From positions 46,785 to 110,784 of the forward strand of contig CAUYUJ010000675.1 of the NCBI GenBank assembly GCA_963575745.1: 64,000 bases of DNA, written 5' to 3'. The notes beneath the pieces are model-generated. The model was given only the letters and a program-made list of their open reading frames with translations. It was not told the DNA's origin and did no database searches. A program made the translations under genes and the position numbers. This DNA comes from Prorocentrum cordatum (lineage: Eukaryota; Sar; Dinophyceae; Prorocentrales; Prorocentraceae). Positions 11,317 through 21,530 of this stretch are shown here, in pieces; within the stretch, counting starts at the first letter, position 1; every line of letters starts with the position of its first letter.

Positions 11317-11478
11317 GACGCGAACGGTCGCACCGCGCTGCACGTCGCCGTGAAGGGCAGGCACTTGCCGGTGTGCCGCGCCCTGTTCTGTGAGTTCGGC
11401 GCCGACCTGCACGCCGAGGACGCGGGCGGCAAGACGCCGCTGCAGTTCGCGAGGGCCCTCCGCTGGAGCGGCGCCAAG
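11317..11478 (+). CDS. Ankyrin-repeat exon with probable GC donor
   Basis: A 54-codon, phase-0 exon. It reads DANGRTALHVAVKGRHLPVC, then RALFCEFGADLHAEDAGGKT, then PLQFARALRWSGAKA. That is one complete ankyrin repeat (G-R-T-A-L-H-V-A-V) and the start of a second (G-K-T-P-L-Q-F-A). Upstream, GCGGTATCGGTAC is the right terminus of a family A element, then CCCCCCCGGAG is the acceptor. Coding ends at AAG followed by GCAAGG, the form expected of a GC-AG donor known in dinoflagellates. After it the sequence becomes a GAC tract. Intracellular adaptor role likely; partner unknown. Confidence 0.75.
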
Positions 11479-11534
11479 GCAAGGGGGACGACGACGACGA
11501 CGACGACGACGACGAAGACGAGGACGAGGTCGAA

Positions 11535-11567
<33 letters not shown>

Positions 11568-11708
11568 CAGAACGAGGACGAGGACGGCGACGGCGACGAG
11601 GACGAGGACGAGGACGGCGACGGCGACGGCGATGAAGACAAGGACGAGAACGAGGACGAGGACGGTGACGAGGACGACGACGACGTCGACGATGACGACG
11701 ACGACGAT

Positions 11709-11740
<32 letters not shown>

Positions 11741-12222
11741 TGGCGGCGGCGGAGATGACGACGACGACGAAGACGTGGACGAAGACGAGGACGACAGACG
11801 ACCACGACGACGAAGACGAGGACGAGGACGAGGACGGCGACGCCGGCGAGGACGAGGACGAGGACGAGGACAAGGACGAGGACGAGGACGATGACGAGGA
11901 CGAGGACGAGGACGGCGACGGCGACGAGAACGAGGACGAGGACGGCGACGACGACGACGACGACGGTGGCGGCGGCGGCGGCGGCGGCGGCGGAGATGAC
12001 GACGACGACGATGACGACAACGACGACGACGAAGACGAGCACGAGGACGAGGACGAGGACGAGGATGAGGACGAGGACGGGGACAAGGACGGCGGGCGAG
12101 GACGAGAACGAGGACGAGAACGAGGACGAGGACGAGAACGACGACGGCGACGCGAGGACGAGGATGAGGACAAGGACGAGAACAAGGACGTGGACGAGGA
12201 CCAGGACGAGGACGGCGGCGGA

Positions 12223-12272
<50 letters not shown>

Positions 12273-12290
12273 CGACGACGACGCTGCAGT
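11479..12290. repeat. (GAC/GAG)n and GGC tract
   Basis: About 800 bases of ACG, GAC and GAG triplets with GGC blocks at about 11730-11750, 11965-11995 and 12255-12275. It lies between two coding exons and is read as intron. Confidence 0.85.
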
Positions 12291-12556
12291 ACACGAGGGG
12301 CCCTCCGCTGCGGCGGCTCCAAGGCAGGGTCCTCTTCAATCCGATCGATCCGATTCGATCTAAGTTCGGGCTGGGCCGATTTGATACGATTCCGATGCTC
12401 CGACGATCCGATGCGGCCCGAGGCTTGCACGGTGGTGTTCTGCATCCTGGCGCATCCGATCCTGTTCGATGTCGACTCCGTGCCGATGCGGCGCGATCCG
12501 GCGCACATTTCGATGCGCTCCGACTTGCCGATTCGATGCCGACTGATCCTGCCCAG
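12291..12556 (+). other. Intron end with CGATCCGAT words
   Basis: Repeated GATCCGAT, TTCGAT and CCGATTCGAT words with no open domain. It ends in the acceptor GACTGATCCTGCCCAG before the next exon. Confidence 0.5.
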
Positions 12557-12661
12557 GAGCTCGAGGGCCTCGAGAAGTCGCGCCAGGAGCAGCAGGCGAG
12601 GCTGAGGGCGCAGCAGCGCGAGCAGCTCGCGCTGGCTGTGCGGCACGGCCCCCTGGAGCAG
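12557..12661 (+). CDS. Coiled-coil exon leading into ankyrin-like sequence
   Basis: Exactly 35 codons between acceptor CCTGCCCAG and donor CTGGAGCAG|GTGAGC, phase 0 at both ends. It reads ELEGLEKSRQEQQARLRAQQ, then REQLALAVRHGPLEQ. The first part is a Glu/Gln/Arg-rich helix likely to form a coiled coil. The last 13 residues (LALAVRHGPLEQV) look like the start of an ankyrin helix pair, which fits an N-terminal exon of an ankyrin protein. It has the best splice signals in the window. Family E pieces follow in the downstream intron. Confidence 0.7.
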
Positions 12662-12704
12662 GTGAGCTCGGCAGCAGCTCACGGGAGCCCCGCTGCGGTC
12701 GGGA

Positions 12705-13085
12705 TCTTTTGGACAGCGTGCCGCCATGGCCAATGGCGGCCCCGGCGACACGCTGCAGTCAACCCCGCATAGTAAGGAGGAGCGAGTCTCCAAGGCTACT
12801 CTTGCGTCTTTCCCTTTCCCTTCGGCACATCCTTGGCCGTTTTCGCTGGCCGCGCCCCGCTCGCAGAGTGTCGACATTGCCTTCCTCGGCCCTTGCATCC
12901 TGATCGTGCGTCCTTACCGTACGGGTTGACTGTACGCCCTGCGAGCGGATCGCGTGTCGCTCCCGCTCCGCCAGAGTGGCGGCTCGGAGAGGCTCAGGAC
13001 GTGGACGCTTAGGGACTGGGACGTGGATGGCGTGTCGCGCCGAAGCGTGGTGGGTCAGAACCGGCGGAGCGACACGCTAAACCAA
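12705..13085. mobile_element. Family E pieces in both orientations
   Basis: 12705-12775 carries GACAGCGTGCCGCC and CGGCGACACGCTGC. 12940-13085 carries GATCGCGTGTCGC, GATGGCGTGTCGCGCC and GGAGCGACACGCT in reverse order relative to 10540-10745. Between them, 12780-12935 shows nothing recognised. Confidence 0.6.
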
Positions 13086-13262
13086 AGTTCCTTACCGTAT
13101 GTCCGCGGAATTCCGTTTTCAGAGTGCATCCGCGTGCGTTAATGTCTGGCAGTCGATGAGAAAGCGCCTATTCTGCGTCGACTGGCGCCGATTAGCGTCT
13201 ATCAGCCTCGATTAGCCCCGCTTCGCAAGAGCCAGCAAGATGGCATGGGAGGCTCATCCTCT
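13085..13262 (+). mobile_element. Family K dispersed repeat, copy 1
   Basis: Contains GTATGTCC..., GAGTGCATCCGCGTGCG, CTGGCAGTCGATGAGAA and several TTAGCGTC/GCGTCGACTGGCG words. It ends AAGAGCCAGCAAGATGGCA. Other copies are at 41855-42065 and 58925-59082. No coding. From 13263 to 13511 nothing is recognised. Confidence 0.65.
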
Positions 13263-13511
13263 TCCTTCGCCGTTTCCTCTTTTTTCCATTTTTTTCTTTC
13301 TCACCCTCTTTCGGACGCAACTCCTGGGAGGTCAAATTCTGACTTTGCCCTGGTCCGTTAGCAATCCGGCTTGATCCCGCTTGATCCTGCTTGATCCCGT
13401 TTAATCCAGTTTTATCCCGCTCAATCCGCGGCCCAATCCGGCGTAGCAGCCCCCCAATGGGGCTTAATTTTCCCCGTCCTTCCGATGAAGACCTCCCAGT
13501 AGTTGCTTCCT

Positions 13512-13762
13512 AACCTCGGGGAGATTGTTTTTTTATCCTCTGGGGGGTAACGCTCGTTACCCGGGCCTCTCCCCCCCCCCCCCCCCCGTAACGGTAACGC
13601 TCGTACGCGGGGGGGGTCTCGGTCTTCCTCTCCAACATGCTGGTGCCCGAAGGCATGCGCACTGTGGTGTGGTGGTCGCAGGCGCACTGTGGGCGCTCGC
13701 AGGCCATTGCGGCGCTCGCATGCGCGATGCTGGTGCTTGCGGGCTTTGCGCTTGTACTCGAA

Positions 13763-13820
<58 letters not shown>

Positions 13821-14176
13821 CGGCGCCCGAAAACGGCCTCCGGAGGCCGAAACAGGCGGCAAACGTCGTCGTCGTCGTCGTCGACCTCGTCGCTCGTCGC
13901 TCGTCGATCATCGTCGTCGCGCGCGCGGGCGCGGGCGTGGTGCCGGGACCACGCGGCGGGCTTTGCGCTTGTACTCGAATCGCAAGCCACTGTGGTGCTC
14001 TCAGGCAGAGAGTGCTGCTCGCGCGCATACTATGGCGATCGCAGAGCGCCCCTGCTTCGCCATACCCCGCCCAGCCCAAGCGTTACCGTTACCCGGGGGG
14101 CACGCCCCCCCCCCCCCCCCCCCCGGGTAACGAGCGTTACCGGCCGGAATAAAAAAATGATCTCGGGCGGGGCTAG
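13512..14176. mobile_element. ~665-bp foldback element (family G)
   Basis: The left end (13512-13566: GAGATTGTTTTTTTATCC, then GGTAACGCTCGTTACCC) is inverted at the right end (about 14122-14176: GGGTAACGAGCGTTACC, then GGAATAAAAAAATGATCTC). Both arms carry long C runs next to the GTAACG word. Inside, GGCTTTGCGCTTGTACTCGA occurs twice (about 13741 and 13959) around a (TCG)n tract. Open frames in the interior look like consequences of the triplet repeat, not genes. Confidence 0.7.
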
Positions 14177-14184
14177 AACGAGGA

Positions 14185-14280
14185 TAAATCCGTTTCCGAG
14201 CGTTCCTGAACGCTCTCAGAGCGTTCCGGAACGCTCTGAGCAGGCCGCGGCGCGCGAGACATCCTCCAGAGCCGCCGGAC
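14185..14280 (+). repeat. Family S palindromic repeat, copy 2
   Basis: Contains GAGCGTTCCTGAACGCTC, then GAGCGTTCCGGAACGCTC, then CCGCGGCGCG and CCTCCAGAGCCGC. The order is the same as at 8075-8185. Confidence 0.65.
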
Positions 14281-14544
14281 TTCAGAGATTCTCGATTTTA
14301 TCCTTACCCGATGTCGTTCTCGCCCTGGCTTCGTCTTATGACCCTCTCCCCCTCCTCTGCGCGACGCTCCGCCGAGACGGCGCCGTCCCTCGCCGCCTCC
14401 CGCGGGCGGCGCCGGGTCGCCGCGCCCCCGCGGCCCAGCACACGAGGCGGAGCGCGGGCGGCACACCCCCGCCCTGGCTCGGGAGGGGAGAGCACCGGTT
14501 TTTTTGGTCTGCGGGTCGAGAGCGAGCCTCTTCCGGTGAAGAGC
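14281..14544. other. Unassigned GC-rich sequence
   Basis: GC-rich DNA with open frames on both strands and no recognisable domain or splice pattern. Confidence 0.35.
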
Positions 14545-14560
14545 TAGGCGGGCCATCATT

Positions 14561-14601
<41 letters not shown>

Positions 14602-14616
14602 AATCATGAGCGTCAC

Positions 14617-14670
<54 letters not shown>

Positions 14671-14688
14671 AATCATGAGCGTCACCAC

Positions 14689-14721
<33 letters not shown>

Positions 14722-14722
14722 G
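14545..14722. repeat. (ATC)n tract
   Basis: Three ATC blocks separated by an identical ATAATCATGAGCGTCACC spacer, so the block itself was duplicated. Confidence 0.9.
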
Positions 14723-14744
14723 CAAGGGATGCAGAGACAGAGCA

Positions 14745-16115
14745 CAAGACACAAGACAACGACGGAGGTTGGGGGTGTGAGCGGAAGCAGCCCCAAACGG
14801 GAAGTCGGTATCGGTTTCGGTTCGTGTCGGGCGTGCGGGCGAGGCGAAGCTGCGCGAGTTCCTGCACTTGTAGAGGCCACGTGAAGCCCCAAAGGTCGCC
14901 CGCCCCCCTCACCCGGCCTGGCGCGGCCCCCGATGATTGTCCCGATGGTTGTCCCGATGATTGTCCCGGTGGTTGGCCCGATGGTTGTCCCGATGGGTGT
15001 CCCGATGGGTGTCCCGATGGTTGTCCCGATGGTTGTCCCGATGGTTGTCCCAATGGTTTTTCCGATGGTTGTCCTGACAGTTGTTCCGATGGTTGTCCTG
15101 ACGGTTGTCCCGACATTGTCCCGATGGTTTTCCCGATGGTTGTCCCGATGGTTGTCCCGATGGTTGGCCCGATGGTTGTCCCGACGGTTGTCCGGATGGT
15201 TGTCTCGATGGTGTTGTCCCGATGGTTGTTTTGAGGGTTGTCCCGATGGGTTTCCCGAGGGTTGTCCCGACGGTTGTCCCGATGGTTGTGCCGATGGTTG
15301 TCCCGATTGTTGTCCCGACGGTTGTCCCGATGGCTGTCCCGATTGTTGTCCTGATGGTTGTCCCGATAGTTGCCCCGATGGTTGTCCCGATGGTTGTCCC
15401 GATAGTTGTCCAGATGGTTGTCCCGATGATTGTCTCGATGGTTGTCCCGAGGGTTGTCCCGATGGTTGTCCCGATGGTTGTCCCGATGGTTGTCCCGATG
15501 GTTGTCCCGACGGTTGTCCCGATGGTTGTCCCGATGGTTGGCCCGATGGTTGTCCCGACAGTTGTCCGGATGGTTGTCCCGATGGTGTTGTCCCGATGGT
15601 TGGCCCGATGGTTGTCTGGATGGTTGTCCCGATAGTTGTTCCGATGGTTGTCCCGATGGTTGTCCCGATGGTTGTTCCGATTGTTGTCCCGACGGTTGTC
15701 CCGATGGTTGTCCCGATGGCTGTCCCGATTGTTGTCCCGATGGTTGTCCCGATAGTTGCCCCGATGGTTGTCCCGAGGGTTGTCCCGATGGTTGTCCCGA
15801 TGATTGTCCCGATGGTTGTCCCGATGGTTGTCCCGACGGTTGTCCCGATGGTTGTCCCGATGGTTGTCCCGATGGTTGGCCCGATGGTTGGCCCGATGGT
15901 TGTCTGGATGGTTGTCCCGATAGTTGTTCCGATTGTTGTCCCGATGGTTGTCCGGATGGTTGTCCCGAGGGTTGTCTCGATTGTTGTCTTGATGGTTGTC
16001 CCGATGTTTGTCCCGATGGTTGTCCCGATGGTTGTCCCGATGGTTGTCCCGATTGTCGTCCCGATGCGATGGTTGTCCCGATGGTTGTCCCGATGGTGTC
16101 CCGATGGTTGATTCC
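14745..16115 (-). repeat. 12-bp minisatellite, inverted copy 2 with conserved flank
   Basis: About 98 copies of GTTGTCCCGATG (reverse complement of the 4395-5265 unit) at 14932-16115. 14745-14932 is the reverse complement counterpart of 5266-5440 and shares the GCGCGAGTTCCTGCA, GGCGAGGCGAAG and GGTTGGGGG words. Blocks of 100-200 bases recur inside the array, for example around GGATGGTTGTCCCGATGGTG. A shorter related flank without the array is found at about 63245-63320. Not coding. Confidence 0.85.
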
Positions 16116-16149
16116 TGATGGTGGATTCCTTTGTTGGCGGCTCCTTCTC

Positions 16150-16890
16150 TCCACCCCCTTCTCCTCCTCCTCCTCCTCCTCCTCCTCCTCCTCCTCCTCC
16201 TTGTCTTCCTCCTCCTCCTCCTCCTCCTCCTCCTCCTCCTCCTCCCTCCTCCTCCTCCTCCTCCTCCTCCTCCTCCTCCTCCCCCTCTCACCCTCCTCCT
16301 CCTCCTCCTTCTCCCCCTTCCCCTCCTCCTCCTCCTCCTCCGCCTCCTCCCTCCTCCTGCTCCTGCTTCTCCCCTTCCCCTCTCCCCCGCCTCCTCCTCC
16401 TCCTCGCTCGGCTCCTCATCTGGCTCCTCCCCCTGATCCTCCTCTTCCTCCTTCCTCCTCCTGCTCCTCCCCCTTCTCCTCTTCTTCTCTCCCCTCCTCC
16501 TCCTCCCTCTCCTCCTTCCTCCCCCTCCTCCTCCCCTCCTCCTCCTCTCCTCCTCCTTCCTCTCCTCCTCCTCCTCCTCCTCCTCCTCCTCCTCCTCCTC
16601 CTCCTTCCTCCTCACCCTTTCCCCTCCTCCTCTTCCCCTCCCCCTCCTCCTCCTCTCCCCCCCTTCCTCCTCCTCTCCTCTCCTTCCTCCTCCTCCCCCT
16701 ACTTTCCCCTCCCCTCCCCTCCTCCTCCTCCTCCTCCTCCCTCCTCCTCCTCCTCCTCTCCTCCTCCTCCTCCTCCCCCTTCCCCCTCCTCCTTCTCCTC
16801 CTCTCCTCCCTGTTCCTCTTCCCCCTCCCTCCTCCTCCTCCTCCTCCTCCTCCTCCTCCTCCTCCTCCTCCTCCTCCTCCTCCTTCTCAG
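16150..16890. repeat. (TCC)n pyrimidine tract
   Basis: About 740 bases of TCC with C and TT interruptions directly 5' of the first retroelement. Very long Pro/Ser/Leu and Arg/Glu/Gly frames cross it; these are artefacts. Confidence 0.9.
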
Positions 16891-16987
16891 CCAGTTTGCG
16901 CTCGGGCGCGCCCCCTTTCGCCTGCAGGAGGCCCCGAGTGTACTGACACTTAGACTTCAGAGTGGCCACGAGTGTCGGAGCCAACGG

Positions 16988-17977
16988 ATGCTTGCCAGCA
17001 AGAGCAATGGCAGCAGCAACGCGACGTGGCGGTGCGAGCCGTGCAGCGTCAAGAATGGATCGAAGTACAAGTACTGCTGGAAGTGCTGGAGTGCACGCCC
17101 GACAGCAGCAGCCGCAGGATCTTCCAGCGCGGCGGCAGGAGAGGCCTCCGAGGACAAATGCCACGACGAGAAGCTCGCCAAGGTGCAGCACTACCGTGCC
17201 AAGCTGGCCGAGCTCAGGAAACTCGCCGAGGACCCGTTCCTGGAGGAACCACTGCAGCCGCAGGTGGCACAGCTCGAGGACAAGCTCGCCGCCGAGCAGG
17301 CATCATTGGAGACGGGAGTGCCGCGCTGCTTCACCGATTGCAAAGTGGTGCGAGACAGGAACAGGGTCGCGGAGCAGAAGAACAAGTGCCATCAGAGGGT
17401 CGACGCGCTCCAGGAGCAGAGGGACGCGCTCGACGAGGAGCTTGCCGACGAGAAGAGCAAGCTGGGCAAGTTCGACAGCAAGCTCGAGACCCTGGACAAG
17501 AAGATCAAGGAGTTGTCCGTCCCCGCCCCAGGGAAGGGATGGGCGGCAGCGCTCGCCTTCCTGGAGCAGGCGGAGCGCTGCCTCGGCGACGACGGGAGCG
17601 AGAAGCGGGAGCAGCTTGTCGCCGCCGTCGCCCACGCCAAGGAGCAGAAGGCACAGGAAGAGGAGCGGGCCAAGCAGCACGCCGAGCGCCTCCAGCAGAA
17701 GGCCAGGGCGGAGCAGGCCCGCGCAGCCCAGGAGCGGGCTGGCAGCGCCGACAACCGCAAGCGCAGCTGCCCCGAGAGCCCCATCAAGGAGGACCTCCTC
17801 GAGATTCCCGCGGGCGCCAGCGAGCAGGACATCTGCAAGGCGCTCGTCGACGTGGGGGTCACGCCCGACCAGGCTGGCAAGGTGGTTGCTCCTCTTAAGC
17901 TGCTGGTGGGCGAGCTGCAGATTGGCCACGCCCTCACCATCAGCAAAACCCAGTGGGTGCAGCAGCAGCGGGGGTAG
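16988..17977 (+). CDS. Retroelement ORF1-like protein, zinc finger plus coiled coil
   Basis: A 329-residue open frame from the ATG at 16988 to the TAG at 17975-17977. I chose this start because the open frame upstream is only TCC repeat and terminal sequence. Near the N-terminus WRCEPCSVKNGSKYKYCWKC forms a W-x-C-x2-C...C-x2-C finger resembling the RanBP2 type. Most of the middle is charged helix (KLAKVQHYRAKLAELRKLAE; EEERAKQHAERLQQKARAEQ), likely coiled coil. The C-terminus has a compact segment near LLEIPAGASEQDICKALVDV. Such proteins are thought to bind element RNA. This ORF is intact even though the element is not. A host origin is possible but less likely because the endonuclease follows within 50 bases. 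Confidence 0.75.
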   Translation: MLASKSNGSSNATWRCEPCSVKNGSKYKYCWKCWSARPTAAAAGSSSAAAGEASEDKCHDEKLAKVQHYRAKLAELRKLAEDPFLEEPLQPQVAQLEDKLAAEQASLETGVPRCFTDCKVVRDRNRVAEQKNKCHQRVDALQEQRDALDEELADEKSKLGKFDSKLETLDKKIKELSVPAPGKGWAAALAFLEQAERCLGDDGSEKREQLVAAVAHAKEQKAQEEERAKQHAERLQQKARAEQARAAQERAGSADNRKRSCPESPIKEDLLEIPAGASEQDICKALVDVGVTPDQAGKVVAPLKLLVGELQIGHALTISKTQWVQQQRG

Positions 17978-18023
17978 CGGCGGCGCTAACCGCCGCTGCC
18001 CGAAGGGGCGACTCGCCGTGTAC

Positions 18024-18857
18024 ATGGTCAACGCCAGCACCGTGAGGTCGCTGGAGCGAGTGATGAAGCAGATCAGGGACAGCGACCAGGACGCCATCGT
18101 CCTGGGCCAGGAGCTGCAGGCCAGCGGCACGCAGCTCGACCTCCTCCAGACCCGCGTGCGCAGAGAGGGCTGGGACATCGGTGTAGTGAGCAGCGCGAAG
18201 GCCACAGCTGGTCACAGAGCTGGAGTTTCGATAGCGACGCCACGGAGTAGGGGCATGGACTTCGTGCGCAAGGGGATCAACCAGTGGGGCATCAGCCCGC
18301 GAGAGTCCAAGGGGAGACTCGCCGTGGCCTGGGTCGACGCTTACAGTAAGGAGGGGCTCGTGCTAGGTACCGCGTACCTGTGGAACAGCGAGGGCCCCAC
18401 GCAGAGAAACCGGCGCATCCTGGCCAAGTGGGGCGCCGCCATGAATGTGATCCAGAAGGAGTGGATCCTCGATGGCGACTTCAACATGGACCCAGAGCTG
18501 CTGGAGCAGTCCGAGATCGTCCGCAAGATGAACGGCGTCATCGCGCGAGACACTCAGCAGGGGAGCTGCCTGAAGCAGGACGGCACGAGGAGCACGCGTG
18601 ACTACTTCATCGTCTCGCGCGGCTCGGCTGCACACGCGCTCAAGGTAGAGGTCCAAGAAGGATACAACATGTCGCCGCACTTGCCCGCCAGGATGAGGGG
18701 CCCAGTGCACCAGCAGAGCGACTACATGATGAACGTGCTGTGCAAGCGGACGCCATGGCCGCTGACGCGGCCAACGGGCTGCCCCTCGCAGCCAGTGCGA
18801 TGGCCAAGGCCGCTCGCACACAGGAACTACACTCAGAGCCAGATCGACGGCCACTGA
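18024..18857 (+). CDS. Retroelement endonuclease domain (EEP fold)
   Basis: About 277 residues from the first convenient ATG; the true protein may be fused to upstream sequence after a frame change. Visible motifs are VLGQELQ (the catalytic Glu loop), GVSIATP, WILDGDFNMDPE (GDFN), TRDYFIVS and MSPHLPAR in place of the usual SDH box. These follow the order of LINE apurinic-type endonucleases, which nick target DNA to prime reverse transcription. The TGA at 18855-18857 interrupts a frame that continues openly after it. The Asp-to-Pro change in the last motif may be a family trait or a loss of activity. Confidence 0.8.
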   Translation: MVNASTVRSLERVMKQIRDSDQDAIVLGQELQASGTQLDLLQTRVRREGWDIGVVSSAKATAGHRAGVSIATPRSRGMDFVRKGINQWGISPRESKGRLAVAWVDAYSKEGLVLGTAYLWNSEGPTQRNRRILAKWGAAMNVIQKEWILDGDFNMDPELLEQSEIVRKMNGVIARDTQQGSCLKQDGTRSTRDYFIVSRGSAAHALKVEVQEGYNMSPHLPARMRGPVHQQSDYMMNVLCKRTPWPLTRPTGCPSQPVRWPRPLAHRNYTQSQIDGH

Positions 18858-20340
18858 AGCGAGCTCGGCGAGTCCTACGAGAAGCACCTCAACAGGTACC
18901 GCAGCTTCGAGGGCGACGACTGGAGCAAGCGACAGGGCCACTTCGAGAAGGCCAACTACAAGCAGAAGCCGCGCAGGCCCATGCCCTGCACCGCGGCACA
19001 GGAGCAGCTACGCAGCCACGACATCGTCATGCCACTGTTCGCGGAGCGGGCACCTGGGCAGATGGCCGAGGCAGGCTACGACACGGGCGAGGAGGACGGG
19101 CTGCTGGAGTCGGAGGACGCCCCTCGGGAGGAGGCGGAAGGGGTACAGGACCGCTTCGCGGTCAGAGCGCCTCCCACCGAGGGCCAGCAGGACCCCAATA
19201 CTTGGAATGCGATTCGCTGGCCGCTCATCGTACACACGTTGCGAGACTGGCGAGTCGCAGACATCGACGAGCGCGCCCAGAACTACCTGGGTCTCATTGC
19301 CACGCTGCTGGACCCCGCCAGCAGGAGGTACTGGAAGATGGTGCGCCGAGCGACCGCAGCGCAATGGCGGCAGTGGGTCACCACGCACGGAGAGCGAGGA
19401 GCAGAGGGCGCGGAGGGCAAGACTGTCACCATGGCCTCGACCACCGCGCTGCAGGACGGCCTCGCCAAGAGAGTGCACCCGCTCGGCATCAGGATGGTGA
19501 GGCACGCCGACCACCTCGGCGTTGCCACCGCGGCCGGCAGGAGGAGACGAGTTAGCGCCTTCAGCAAGAGGGCCAGCAAGTACGCAGCGCGGCGAGATCG
19601 CATCGCCCGCATACGCCGAGCAGGGGGACCTGCGCAGGCGATCATCAGACAGAGAAAGGTGCCGTCGGCGATGCACGGGGTGCAGGTCATGGGCATGCCC
19701 AACTCCACCCTTGCGTCCCTGCGGCAGAGCGTGGCGACCTCATTCAGGGGTAACACCATGGGGAGATCGTCGCCGCTCACGCTGCTCGCGCAGGGCGCCG
19801 ACCCCGCCATCCGCGCCAACACGGAGCCACTGGTCAATTTGGCCATGGCGTGGCAGGAGGTAGCCAACAAGGACGGCCTCGCGTGGAAGAAGTGGGTACT
19901 ACGTGTGGGGCGAGCCAGAGCCCCATGGCAGAAGGTGCGAGGGCCCGCAGGGGCCTCCATCGCTACGGTGCAGAGGCTGAGCTGGAAGACGCTCGCGGCC
20001 CACAGCATCACCATCGGCGACGAGCGCTTAGACCTCAGGACGCTGCCGCTCAGACACCTGAGGCAGCGCATCAGCACGGCCACGGAGAACGGCCTCATGA
20101 GCGACTGGCTGCGCATACACGGCGAGAAGCACGGCCTGGACAGCCTCTTCGTGGAGCCCGTCGCCGCGCTGCTCAAGAGGCCGCTGAACAAGAAGTGGAC
20201 TCTGGAGCACCAGACACGGGTGCGCAACCTGCGGTGCGGCGGCACCTGGCCGCAGCGGCGGCTCTTCGACAAGGGTGCCGCAGAGGGCAGCATATGCAAG
20301 GCCTGTCACGAGCGCGAAGGGACGGGCCGCCACAGGACGT
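18858..20340 (+). pseudogene. Remnant of retroelement reverse transcriptase (palm missing)
   Basis: The same frame as the endonuclease continues after the stop. It first gives a linker (LGESYEKHLNRYRSFEGDDW... to about 19390). From about 19420 comes KTVTMASTTALQDGLAKRVH, then PLGIRMVRHADHLGVATAAG. That fits the RT thumb region, where K-x-LGVD-x-x-AG is usual. It is followed by an Arg-rich connector and CKACHEREGTGRHR, a Cys/His motif before RNase H. No QGxPLS or YxDD box is present, so fingers and palm were deleted at about 19390-19420. Confidence 0.75.
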
Positions 20341-20469
20341 TCGTGCGCTCAGCCAGGCAGGATCACCGACGACGAGTGGGAGGGCACCACATATGCCAGC
20401 GTGGTGCCATGACGTGGCCTGGAGCGACGGAGAAGCAGCGCGCGACCTCCGAGGCGCTCCGGGGCAGAG

Positions 20470-21016
20470 GGCTCGCAGCGGACCAGCGCTGGAGTATGGC
20501 CTCTGGAGCCTGCCATCCGCATCCACATGCGAGGTGGAGGGCACCTTCGACGGCCTCGCGCACGGGGACATCTGCACAGACGGCAGCCTGCTGTACGGGG
20601 CATACCCAGCGCTGAGAAGAGGTGGCTGGGCCGTCGTGAAGCTCGACAGCGAGCGCATGATGGAGTTTGCGTTGATCGGGCCACTGGGGGGATCGCAGCA
20701 CGACCAGTCGACCTACAAGACCGAGCTGGCAGCGGTCCTCCAGGCCCTGAGGAGGGCGGTGCCTCCAGTGCGGGTCTACAGCGACTGCCAGTCGGTGATC
20801 GACGGCTGCGCCAGAGGCCCCGAGTGGGCCGCCAGAGTTGACACGACCCACAAAGAGGTCTGGCAGGAATGCTGGCGGCTCGAGCAGGAAAGCGGCGGGA
20901 TCGGTGAGCAAGGGGTGAGCTTTTGTAAAGTCCGAGCCCGCGCCACTAGGGCCCAAAGAGCCATGATAGGGCCCCAACAGTTCATTGGGCATAAAATAGC
21001 TGACGCCTACGCATAG
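20470..21016 (+). pseudogene. Retroelement RNase H domain
   Basis: Reads GDICTDGSLLYGAYPALRRG (first Asp in TDGS), then TYKTELAAVLQALRR (Glu), then VRVYSDCQSVIDG (Asp), then FCKVRARATRAQ and IGHKIADAYA (last Asp). The usual His of the HAT/HxG box reads Arg in VRARAT. The frame differs from the preceding RT remnant, so a frameshift lies between 20340 and 20480. A TAG at 21014-21016 breaks the ADAYA-RGAQMH junction, after which the frame is open again. Confidence 0.8.
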
Positions 21017-21530
21017 CGTGGGGCGCAAATGCACCAGCACGAAGCCTGGTACAGGGCCGCGTATGTCCAGAGGTTCCAGTTGGTCTTAGATATTCTGGAA
21101 TTCGCCGCGCACGTCGGGGTTCTCGGTCACGGGCTCGAGGACACCTCCGAGGGCCCTGGGCCCTCTGGGGCCCAGGGCAGCCCCGCCCCCGCCCCGACGC
21201 CCAGTGAGGGAGTGGAGAGCCCAGCTGGCACTCCACCGCCCTCACAGGGCCCTGTGGACCTCCTCCCTGGCCTCCCGTGGGGCTCGGAGTGTTGATCCAG
21301 CGGGCCCAAGCCGAAGGCCACCAGACGGTGCGCCTGCAAGCGGTAGTATTCTGTCGGAAGTGCGCAAGGTACGCCACAAGCCGATGGAGGGGTCTAAGGA
21401 CCAGCTGCCCTGGGGGAAATCCTCGGGTCCTTGCTGGGCGTTTGTACCGTTTGTGGCAGGGCAGACACCCCACCACGAATCAGTGTTTCGGAGGCCTCAG
21501 ATTGCCCAGGACAGGCCTGGGATGAAGGGC
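21017..21530 (+). pseudogene. Retroelement C-terminal tail with Cys-rich motif
   Basis: After the stop the frame continues RGAQMHQHEAWYRAAYVQRF and LVLDILEFAAHVGVLG. In another frame from about 21300 it reads VVFCRKCARYATSRWRGL, CPGGNPRVLAGRLYRLWQGR and HPTTNQ. The CxxC...C...H pattern resembles the tail found in related dinoflagellate elements (family knowledge, not checked here). Two frames are needed, so the tail is broken near 21290. Confidence 0.6.

Noticed and set aside
14909-17191. A 760-codon minus-strand open frame and similarly long frames through 16118-16950
   Set aside because: They consist of the 12-bp minisatellite and TCC repeats read as Gly/Ser/Gln or Arg/Glu/Gly. Repeats whose unit is a multiple of three and free of stops keep frames open without selection.
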